Positions 12,101 to 24,100 of a stretch of DNA of 64,000 nucleotides are shown one piece after another. This DNA is from Holacanthus passer. Taxonomy: Eukaryota > Chordata > Actinopteri > Pomacanthidae. The first letter of the stretch is position 1, and each line of letters opens with the position of its first letter. The stretch is taken from positions 13,784,001 to 13,848,000 of the forward strand of contig JAFREQ010000011.1 in the NCBI GenBank assembly GCA_025331565.1, in the 5' to 3' direction. A model generated the notes under the pieces. That model saw only the letters and a list, made by a program, of their open reading frames with translations. It was not told the origin of the DNA and made no database searches. A program made the position numbers and the translations under genes.

Positions 12101-15100
12101 CTGAACCGAGAGATACTCTGGTGCTAAATGCTGCAGGGACACTACCAACTGCAGTAAGTTATAATGACTTCAAAGGTAATATTCACCTGATGGTTGTTAA
12201 TGGCAGCAGTTTTTCAGTGACTGCAGGGTGCACAGACTGTCTCTCTTGCAGATAACATAGCCATGAGACTATACCTTCTATCTTATCCCAAAGGATATTA
12301 GCACCCAAAAAATGGAAATTGCAAAATGGAATTGTCGCCAAAAATTTAACTTCCAACGTCACTGACTAAAATTGCACTCTTGTAACACTGGACTCACGAA
12401 GGGCATTTAAAAGAAAGGATCAAAATCTTCATCACAGCGCCATATTAATTTAATTTTCAAACGTAGTCTTCATCCCCAACCGATGCTAACACACTTTAAG
12501 GTATTTATCAGGTTTAATGTTCCTTCTGGAGCCACAAGAGGCTTTAAACAACTTTTTTCACACATGTATTAGCACTTCCCGAGACATGTAAACAGACTTT
12601 GATGTTTAAAATCGATGGAGTTCTGCTTTCAGAATTTCAGAAGTCAAAAAAACAAACCGTGAGCTTTGGGTCAAAATTGCCACTTGCTGACAATGTGTCA
12701 GCTCTATTTTAGGTTCTTCTGTTGAACTGCTTAAAAGTGTGAATTTAGGCCACTGCAAAGCCAACATGAGCACTCTGGCAACACATTAGGTGTAATTCAG
12801 AGAACAGCACATTTGACATTTGACCGCTGCCTGTAGCCTGCGTGTTAATGACAGTAATCTGGGAAATTATGGGTGATACCACTCCATCAGAGGCCATACG
12901 ACCCTTCTCTAACTAGAAATTTACTTTTCATCCAGTTCTTTTCCTTTACTTCTCTAACAATATCCGATAAAACACTCATATTACTGCTGCATTTCTCTGT
13001 TTTGGTTATTTTGAATGTCAGAAAAGCAGAACGACAATAGCATTTCCTCAATAGTACGGCAGTCTTTTCAAGACATTTTCTAAAAGTACTATTGCTTCCC
13101 ATAGAGGAGGGGATGATGGAACATAGTATCTCTACGGCCCTTTTATAGTCTACATTTCATTTCAAAGCCCTGAGGGGAAAAAAAGCGGTTCAAAGGGGCT
13201 GAGGGCATAATGAGTGACAGTAGTCGCTGCCAGTACGAACAATCCAGGTGTCACTCAAGCAACAACACTCTTTACACAGACTTATTCAGCCCTGACAAAT
13301 GAACACAGACTGTTTGAAAGTCACTGAGCTGAATAAAGGGGTTAAGTCGTAAGCTTCTTTTTTATCTTTCCCATTTTCTTTAGTTGGCTCACTGAGGTCC
13401 CAAACCTCTGCACCTTGGTTAGGTGCCCCCACCCTGTTGTCGCACTCATACTTGAATGGTTCAAAATTGCCTCTTAGATTGCTTTTCAGAAAATCCCTCA
13501 AGAGGACACTGGAGCAAATTCATTTAATTTGCATGTCTATCTCAACAAAAGACACAACCAAACTGTCGGAATATTGTAGCCGACATAAGAGAACGAGTGT
13601 GTGTATGTGCTCTTTTCTTCTATATAGGACAACCACATCACAGATATACAAACTGACCAGGTGTTGGAGACAGTTTTATGAATGCAATATGTTGTCTTAA
13701 TAGAGCACTACCAAGGTGATTTCAAAGTGTTTCCAGGTTGGTTTTTGAATGCAAGAAATACATTTCTATTTCTATTCCAGTTTTCTGTATATTTCTGAAA
13801 ATCTGAATGTTTTACTGGTGTGATTCCTGAGGGATTTGGGTTATTGGAGTCCGACTGCATCCAGCAGCTAATAAAACCATGCGTGGATGTATTTTGTATC
13901 TCATTTTGAGGGAGTTAAGTCAAGAGACTACAGCCACAATAGTTGCTATTTACAGGGCTACTCCAGTCCTTTAACATGTTTTCACTGTATCAGCATCGCA
14001 AACTACAGGACAAACCGGTGAGCAAATTTAACAGTACACAATCACAGACTAATGGCATCAAAGTAGACAGCGTACATCTTTTAAGCATTTGCTCGATCCT
14101 CACATCCCAGCTGATTGATAAGATGGCCACTGGCACGAAACAATTTGTCCCATATCTAAAAATAGCCACCCTTCTTACATTGTAATCAAACCCTGCTGCC
14201 TGATCTTGATTCAGAGCGACAGTGCAACAGAAGATAAAGTTTAAATCAGATCAATCATATGTAGATGTGACATTTAACACCAACAGTAGATTCCCAGCTG
14301 CTGGAGGATGAAAGTCATGTTTGAACATTTGACAGGCAAACTCCACAGAGCCTCCTGTGGGAAGAATCAGCTCGAAGGCTCGTGACGCAACATACGTGAT
14401 AAAAGAAGCCCAGTGATTTTGTATATTAATATAATTTATTGTTTAAAAATAAAAATAACATATCAGCGATAGTGGTTGCATTACATTTTATTTAAGCTAT
14501 GTTTTCTTGTCATCAGAAGAAATAAGACACAGATAAACCTTTATTCATCCCACAGTGGGGAAATTTGCACCTACTAAAATAAACACAAGCTTCCACTTCA
14601 GTTTTTATCGCATATTCAAGCTGTTATTTTCATTTTAAAACTCTTCACTTTGTTTACATAATTTTAACTCCAAGTAGCTCCTATGATTACAAGACATCAA
14701 GAGGAAATTAGAAAAAAGGATTAGGAAGGATAACGGGGATATTTAACAGATGTGACACAAAAAACAAAATAAATTATAGATATACTGAGGTGATAAAAAA
14801 GGAAAACACAATTGTGTTTTAACTTGGTGGGAGACAGAGCCGTCAGCAATAACACAGGAAAAGGCATGATAACTATCTTAATAGTAACTACAGTACTTAC
14901 TCTTGGAAATGAATCGAACTGATTTTTAAGAAGCGATGACATTTTAGATACGAGACTGACCATAAAGAAAAAAATAATAAATTGGGTAAATTCTACTTTA
15001 CTTGTGGTGTCTTCCAATGTGATACCATATTTCTATAGGAACTAATTGACTAACTAATTGGGCCTCATGGGAGAAAATGGCTATCATCATCATCCTCATT

Positions 15101-18100
15101 CTTCTCATCATCCTCATTCTTTTCATCATCATCATCCTCATCATTATCATCATCATCATCAACAGCAGCAGCAGCAGCAGGAAACAGAGAGGACAGAGTT
15201 CTGAACAGAGATTTATAATGTTTATCATTGCACAGGTCTGTGAATCGTATTATTAGAATAATTCTGTTGATAATCAATATGAATTGTTTACTTAAATGTT
15301 AGACATGAATTTCATATTCGAAGAACTGTGTGTACAATTACTCTGTATATTTTATTTGCATTACAATTTATACCACTGCAGCTTATTGGAAAAACTGGAC
15401 TTCAGTGGGCTCATATGAAGAAAAAAATGGTCAGCGAAAGAAAGATGCCACAGCAGGTGGCAACAAAAAGGTCTTTGTGCAAATGTAAATGAGACAAATA
15501 TAAACAGGTTGGACATTTTCAAAAGTTCCTGTCTGACAGAGGCTCATGCAAGATTGTAATTTTGTCAATGGAAATGTAAGACCTTATAAAAGTTGACAGT
15601 TTGCTAATAAATCAATCGAACCACATGGCTTGATCCCTGCACCTCATTAGTGTCATGAATTACAGCTGAAACAGACAAAAGAAACATGTACGACCTCTGA
15701 ATACTTGAACACAACTCAAACAGTTCTGCATGAAAATCATCCTGAGGGCCTTTGAAATTAATTTCAGTTTCTCCTCTATAGCCTAACTGTACCAAAGAGA
15801 ATAAATTATGTTTGAATGCAAAGGTCCTCTTTCCTTCCTGTCATGTGTTTCGAAAGTTAGAAACCCACAGAACTGCAATTAAACTATGATTCCCTTCTAA
15901 ATGCTCCAGCATATGACCATTATTTTGTCCAGCGCATAAACCCCATGACCTTTTCTGACCTTTCTGAATGTACGTCACCGTCAGCTAAAAGTTTGCATGT
16001 TGAACAGGCCCTGCGGACTCACATCTGTGCACCGATTCGCATCACTCTCATGTAGATGACACTGATATGAATTGTGAGAGGCTGCACCTTATGCCACAAA
16101 AATGAGGCTTCATTTTCCATCGTGCTGAGGAAGACTTTATGATCGCTTTACCATGTGTGTCTGTTGCTAAAAAAGGCCATTTCTTAGGAACAAAGGAAAA
16201 CTTGCTTTATATTCAACCCAGAACCTCTGTGCTGGCAAGAAACTCAGTGCCCTCAAGCGAACAAATGTTCCATCGTCTGTCTTTCACAAACCTTTAGATC
16301 TCTGTGAATGTCAGCAATATTATCCTCCTACCCCAGTCCCCAATCCAGTCTGAAGGCCTGGCCACCGCGCTCAAATCAAATCTCAAGATGCTGAGGTGTC
16401 TGTGATGCAGCCCACCACTAAAAAGCCGAGGCACCGAAGAAAAACACTGGGGCCGATCGATGGTCTGACTAGGCAAATATCAGGCTCGACCGTGGGGCAG
16501 CGACTCAAAGTGTCTGACAGACAAAAATCATTCTGCCATGACAAGCCAGGCATGCTTAATGCTGATGAGCTTGTTTGAAAAGGTCTCACCACTTGGGATA
16601 TTCGAAGTGTCAGCCATCAACAGCATGCTTTATTCACTGAACGAAACCCAGAAACTGTGTGTTCTGTAAGACTGTGTCTGTCAAACCCGAGCCATGTTTC
16701 AGTTTAAGTATTGTTGAAATTTACACACCAATTAACTATTTATAGTGAACTCAAATCGTGCTCATAATTTGTTCATAAATCTTACAAGTCATTTGCCTTA
16801 GATATAGATTTTGAATGATTCTTACAGCTATTGTATTTTAACTGACTCTTCAACTGCTCAAGTGACAGTAGTTTCAAAGACACTTCAATGTCCACTGAAA
16901 CCTGAAAACTCATTTCAGTTCATCAGCATTAACCAACACTTTAACTCCTTCTCATGCTTACATTTCAACTTCGACTGACACTTGAACTACTTTCAGTGTT
17001 TCAACTTCAAGTGACGTTTTAATTCTCTGTCCTGCTTACAATTAATTGACACTTCATCTGATACTTCAACTCCTTATATTGCCTTAAGTTTAGCAGTGAT
17101 TCTCATATAAAGATGTTTTAAACGCTCAAAGACTCAACATGTTAAGACATTTTAACTGGTTCAAATGTTTTGACAGAGACTACACATTTGAAAATGTGGG
17201 CTTTTCTATCATTTATATAGTTTTATTATCTTTTTATTGTAATATCAAAAATGAAATGTGGTTCAGGTAATAAATATGGCTGTTTTATAAGCTGTAGCGA
17301 TTTCAAAATGGACGGTTGTTTCAGTCTGTTCGAAGGCTGGGAGAGGCCTGGATTTACTCGACAATATATATTGGTTGTCACTCTTTGAACGTTTATATGT
17401 GAATGTACTCAGTAATATTTTTAGGATTCAATTCTCAGCCTTCTTAGGGCTTCACGGAAGTCCAGGTTATCTGTGTAAAGATCCATTCTGTGTGAACACT
17501 GTGATGCAAGTGAACAAATCTCCAGGAGGTACTGGATATTGCAAAAAGTAAGAAATGAATTTCACTGTGAATTTTCCCAACAAAATTGACTCAAGCATTG
17601 TAGAGCGTAGTTTGAGACCACGGGGGGGATAACATCATTCCCGCTGAACTGATAATCAAGGTCGACAGCTGCACTTAAATAACTACATGGCTGTCTTAAA
17701 ATAAAATACCACAGTGTAATATCACTTTGTGAATGTACTGTAGAGGTCTGTCAGAAAAGAAAAAGCTAGCAGCTGTAAACTGCACCTTCACTCAGCAATT
17801 GTCCATCTCGAGTTACACCTGAAGACATGTTGCTTATATGAAAGGGATTTCCTGGGCCTCTAAATACAACAACATGATCTTGAATCAAACATCTCACTGG
17901 GTTTCATGGCTAAAATGTGTTGTCTAACATGTGAGAACCAGAACCATGAACTCATTTCTGTGGTCCAAGGCCTATCTAGTATCCACACAATTACATGAAA
18001 ATAAATTCACATCTTGGAGGCATCCTACCGACAAACAGACTTGTATATAACCTTAGTCTGTCTTCTTCCAGAACAGATCGATATGGACGCTAGAGTTTAT

Positions 18101-21100
18101 GAGCAGGATTTTTTTTTTAATCGTTGCATATCAATAATAGCTGGAGGGGCAATAATGGATGTGGACAGAAAGCCTCCCACACTGGCTACTTCAATTAATA
18201 CATTACTGTTTACCCTCAGTTTATATGGAGTTATAGCTAAAACTAAAGTCTAATACAACAACCTGCAGCAAAATCTTCCTTCATTGAGTTTATAAAAGTT
18301 TATTAAAGTTCAGTTTTGTTGACGCTGTTGTAGAGAGGTGTGGATTAGATGTTATGGTGCCGTTGAATTTCATCACATTGCGCTGAGAGATGTTTCTAAT
18401 GCATTGTCCAGCCCAATAGTTTCTAAATGTTAGAAACGACGGCATCCAAAATGGCCATGAGGTTGAATCAACACCTCTCTGAAACAGTTTCAACAACATC
18501 GTGATTTGCATGACAGTACAATTTATTTCAGGACTGTTGTGTTAGACTGCTTTACTATTTAGTTATGTGTACCTAATAAACAGGCAGCTGAATAAGTGAA
18601 GAAATCCTATCCTGTATAATTTCCATCTATGTATCCAAAGTAGAGAAAGTAACCAGTGTTTCAAACTTTATATATCCTGAAACTTCCGCTATTATTATTT
18701 CATTTCTTATTCGAGTATCTATTTATGTCACAGATGTTGTGTGAGGTATCATTAGTTATGACTTTACATTACATGGAGCTACAGCCAGTAATTGCTGAGA
18801 CAGTGTGGTAAATTATACGTAGCAAGTGTAAAAACAAAGATCAGAAGAAGATTTCATATTGCTGGTGAAGAAAACCGATGTCCAGTTTGATGACTGTGTA
18901 TAAGCTGACCTTTCAGACAGGCTAAGTGCCACTGGAGCGGAGCCAGATTTAAACAGCGTCCAAGCAGATGGTAGAGGCAGCCAGACAGGACACACAAACA
19001 CATTCCTCCAGCAGAAGCAGAGTGATTGAGACAACCTGTGGTGCTGCCACCTGTTTTAGCACGACGCATAATTAAACCCCGTCCACAAAACTCTCTTCTC
19101 GTCACAATGACTCACTTTCCCAGCATCCCTCGAGCAGCACTCGGTGAGATCATTTATCATAAAGTGCTAAAAGCAGCTCAAATTGTTCTCTTTCTTTCTT
19201 CTCTTTTGTCTTCCAAGTTGACTCCACGTCTCCGCCTCCTTTCCTACCATAAATCTCTTCCTGCTGTACCACCTAACACACGCCTCCCTATCCTTCAGGG
19301 GATGCCACAAAGAAGGCGTGAGGAAGTGTAACGAAACGATCTGATGTGCTCAGCTTTTCACAAATTTTAACTTTGTGCTTCCTGAGAACACTCAGCATGA
19401 GTCAGATGTGCATGTGACGATCGTGGGGTTAGATATTGATCATTTACTTGCAACTGCTTGACGTATGCCCACCTTAGAGCTGGCAATGATTCATTCTCTC
19501 ACGCACACACACATATTTTCCCATCACACATTTCACTCCTGTTTTCGTACCACTGAAATAAGCACACAGGCAGTGGCTCACAATGGCCATTTGTTGCATC
19601 TAGCTCCATTTTCAATATGAAACATCATTCAGAAACCATGTAATGATTTTATGGTCATGAGTCAAAGTAGAAAACACTAAAAGCCCACCATCTATATCTG
19701 TAAGCTGCGTTCTTTAAAGGTTTAAATGGCGCTTTGTGTGCTGACTCAATGTGCAGCCAAGACACTTTGTGAGAACACTGAGGCTCATGGGACAAGTATG
19801 CGCTTGAGGCTGATGCTGGGTGTGTGAAGATACAGTTTGCTTTACTGTGGCGCGCAGGGATTAATTCTGTTCCACAAACATTGAGATTACAAAGGAATTA
19901 AGGTACTTTTGTGTACATACCTGGGCTTGAACACACAGCAAACATCTGCACATGCAAGAGTTATGTATACAGTTTGTTCATGTAAAAGGATACTTTATTT
20001 CCTATTATCATTAGTGCCATTGTATCACATTTTCTGGGATGGAGCATTTGCCTTTTCTTGCAATTTGAATAAAAAATAATGTGTTACTTGTTAATGACTT
20101 TCAAGATCATATGTAGTGACATACAAAATTTAAGTGATTGAATGATTAAAAGGTATCAATACCTTGACGTAGTCCTGTATCCGTGAGTAAACTCTCATCA
20201 CGCCCAGAAGGATGGACAAATACGTCCTGTGGGGGAATGAGGTAGTGACCGCGTGTGTGACTTCGGGAAAGGAAAACACATTAAAGCCCGATGCCTCACA
20301 GCTCTTTACAAGTTCCTCGTCTGCCCTGTTTTCTCCCTCGCTCAGAATAATGCCCACGGCGTAGCGGCATTGAGGTTTCGGCACCTAGAAACAAGCATCA
20401 AATGGACAAATAAAGATTGATAAGAGAGAGCATATAAACAAGATAGACTGATGGATGGTTTAGATAGAGCAGATAGAAAAGACAGAATGATAAACACATC
20501 AGACAGAAAAGATAGATACACACAAAAAAAATGCTCACACTTGGTAGTCCTGCCAGCATTTGACCTTTCCCTTTTTTCCTCATTATAGAGATTCCAAATG
20601 CCATAATTATATAGAGCCTCCAATATGACAACAGCAGCTCTGCCAGACAGATTAATGGTCTCAAGCAGAAAACGCTCTGGCCATTTCAGAACAATTCCTA
20701 ATGTTTGCTGGTGTTTTTGTGCAGGAACTGATTGCACAAAAACACTACGTTGTGCATCTACATGTCAGTCAATCTCCCTGAAAAAAAAAGGCGGAAAAAC
20801 TCAGAAATGCCACCTACCATCAACATTTGTGCCAGTCTCTGAGGACTGATGCGTCATCGACACTAGTTTGTAATGTAGGGCAAAAAATAACGTACAAATA
20901 CAATGGGATGTTCGCAAAAAGAGATATCTTCTCTGATGTCAGCCAGGTGCCAAATTTAAAGAGAAAATATGCTCATCAGCCAGAGCTCTAATTGGAGCAT
21001 TTGGCAGTGAAGCAATTATTGCTGCTTCCTCCAGTCTGAACACCCCGCTGCCCATTAAAACCAAGGAAAAGGGAGACACTCTTTACAAATGAATACTCCT

Positions 21101-24100
21101 GGGACATCCAAGACTTTCTCCCCACTGTGCTGAGCTGAGCACCACTGAAGGCTCGTGTAATAAATAAGCTGGAAAGGTCCAATTTGTTCATAAACCCATC
21201 AATGCTACGCTTCAAGCACAGCCAGTGTGTCTGAGAATGCCTATTTTCTCCTCTATTCCTCAACACGCAAGGCCAGTCATGGGTAGAAGGACGCTGTTCG
21301 CCATGCAATGTAGACTTGGTTAAGTTTTCACACAATGACACATTCAAAGTTTTAAACAAACAGAAATACTGTGAGAAGTCATTTCTGACCTCACGGTTGT
21401 TTAGTATTGTTGTCTCACAAAAGCCTTAATCGAGGCTATTGCTACAATACTCGATAAACTTTGCCTTCTTTTGGGTCTAGATGAGTCAGGAATGATGCTC
21501 ACTGGAGATGAACAAAGTCAGTTGCAAAAGAAAAAAATTTCTCTGTTTGATTTTTTCTCTCAATTTTATATCAATGTAGTGTCTTTTTGTCTTTTGGACA
21601 GTTGGTCAGACAAAACAAGATATAATGATCTTAACAAGGACTCTTGGAAAGTGTGACACTTGTTCACTACATTTTATTGATTTATTGATTCACTGAATTG
21701 AAATAATTGTTGGTTGCAGCCCTATTTATGGGTTTTAGGGAAATGATCTTACATTATTTATCTCTGTAATAAGGCAAACAATAACCTACAGGCTAGATTT
21801 TTGTCCATGTGCATGTCCATTGCCAGGTAGAGAATCTGCAGTTCGAGTCAAGTTGTGGGGAAATAAACACGAGTTTCCAAGCCCGTTTTAGGTGCATTGT
21901 TTTGCCCGCCCATTTTTTAATACATGAAGAGAAGCAGCTCTGTAGAAACAACTTTAGTGTAAATTAAAGCTTTTTGGATGCTTGGTTTTCTGCCATGTGT
22001 CTGTGCTGTTGTCAAGCATGATGCAACAAACATACAGTACATACAACTCCTGGTGGTACACATGATATTTTAGCGATGACAGGTAAATCGTAAAACCTTG
22101 TTTGTCCAGTACCATAATGCTTTGGATGCTCAGCGGGGATTATGAAGGGCTGATTCAATAAAGCTTCACAGAACAACAGATAATCTCCATCAAACGTCCA
22201 CAATCCCTATATAAACATCCCCTCACCACTTCAAATCAATACTAGTGACTGTCTCTACTGTCGAGAGAAAAGTTGAATGCGTCAAAAACTTTTAATACAA
22301 AACATATTGAGCTTAAATATCCAGTTAATGGCTTGACTGATCTTATTAGAAGAACCACAAGTACAATTGGGAAACTTTAGACACAAGGATATTTTCTGAC
22401 ACTTCGGATGTTTCGGGGGCTCACAGTGGGATGCCTGAGCCGAGCGGATTTATTAATCATCACAGGGCTCCATGTAGGGAGTCCAGAACAAAGTAAAGGG
22501 CGCCAAAAGCACAAGCCTCTGTCCACAATCTTTGTTTTGCCTCTCTGCACTCATCAAGACACGAGTGTGCTGTCTTTTGATGTTTCTTCGACGCACTGAC
22601 AGCTCATCTGAAGCAAAAAGTTTCCGAATTTCTACTGAAGGAACCACGTCTCTGTGTCTCTGCTGCGCGTCGGCTGAATTGACTCTGGCAAGGCAACAGG
22701 GTAAGAAAGGCAAACCATCTTCACCAGCATACAAAGTATTTTCCACTCGCACTCAGATTGACTGAGCCTTGCATTTTAAATGTTTTGCTATGACTTTCTG
22801 AAAGGGCAAGTTTTAGAGAGATTTTCCACTATTTCATCATTCACCACAAAGACGAGCATTCGGACTGATACCCATTTCCTGTCCGGCCCCCTCCCGCGAC
22901 TGCCGTGCCCACAGCTTTCATCACGCTGTGACCCAAACATGGGCAGACACATGTGTCATCTCCCCACTGCTCCACTTGTCATCCAGCTTCTTATTTAGAC
23001 AATCTGCGTCTCAAGGACCGCAAACCCTGACCCCTATCGCTTACTCGGAATATCAAGTTTGACAGAGAACTGCATGGTCTGCCTCCCCTCACCTCCCTCT
23101 TGGATGCGGAGGGGGTTGGAGAGCTGCAGGGTAGAGGTGAAGTGGGCACACTGGGTCAGAAACCCCCCCCTCTGGCTTTGAAACTGTGAAGAGGCTGCTG
23201 GAGGAGAAGGGTTTGGCGAGTGGGGCCCAGTATGTGCGTTATAGCCCCTTTGAAGGACCAGGCCGAGCTGCTCCAGCCCCGTATCCATGGCAACCATCTC
23301 AGGACCAACTTCAGTCCTTGTTGAGGTCTTTTGTTTCTCCAGAGGAAGTGATTAAAGGAGGTAAAAGTGAGAAAAGCGAGAACAGAGGATGAGACTAGCC
23401 GTACTGACACTCATCCTCTGTCGGCCGTGCTTTGGAAAATCGTTCTCGCTGCAAATATCAATGGACAGCGTCTCACTATTTAGACACCAGATACCGGTCT
23501 TCCCTGGCTGAGAGTACTCTCTGAGGCTCCTGACGCCGGGACCGAATGGCATCCCGAGGCTCGGACGCTAATGAGCTGAGATCATTACGCCAATTATTTT
23601 AACTTAGATCAGGACTTGGCTGTGACTGCGCAGTGGAACCAGGACCCACTGCTAGCCTAATTGCCGGCTTGGGAAAAAAAAAAGGAGGATGAGCACAACA
23701 AAAAGGGTTTTGAAGCCGAGCTGGGCAGAGTCCATCACTGAACTCTGGTTACATTCCATCAGGTTGTTGTGCATCAGACAGTGGCAGGTTTAAACTGTGC
23801 CACTTAAGTCAATACTGTTGAAAGCCGGTTCTGTAAAATGGTACATAGCTGCATTTTTTTAGAGACAGAGGATAATTGCAAATATTAGTTGAGTGAAAGA
23901 AGCAATATCACGCTATAGCTGACTCAGTAGCTCAATACTGATAGTTTGACTTTTTCATTGGCACTTCAATACATTTTCTTCTAAAATGAGGGCTTGCAAC
24001 ATGGAAAGAATCACTAATAATGGCCAAAGAAAGACACTGATTGATCATTTCAACCAGCTACAGCTGCTAATTCATAACTTTGTTCTACATGTGCGCACAT

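Larger units (their letters stand above)
3186..20162 (-). other. tex264 intron 2 (about 17 kb), non-coding
   Basis: No additional exon, RNA gene or conserved protein reading frame could be recognised on either strand. Contents seen: a near-perfect palindrome at 3378-3412, MITE-like copies at 6663-6955 and 9492-9690, a LINE-tail-like fragment at 14521-14570, an ATC/AGC compound microsatellite at 15081-15180 and a degenerate 'cttcaactc' repeat at 16845-17090. Several stretches (for example 5950-6310, 7960-8180, 12240-12380) are free of repeats and rich in homeobox/E-box-like words. They could be conserved regulatory DNA but this cannot be shown without alignment. Confidence 0.6.

Noticed and set aside
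15065..15277. Acidic poly-Asp/poly-Ala open frame on the minus strand
   Set aside because: It is produced entirely by the ATC/CAG microsatellite.
20342..20737. 131-codon minus-strand frame overlapping tex264 exon 2
   Set aside because: It is in a different frame from the TEX264 protein and runs through repeat DNA.
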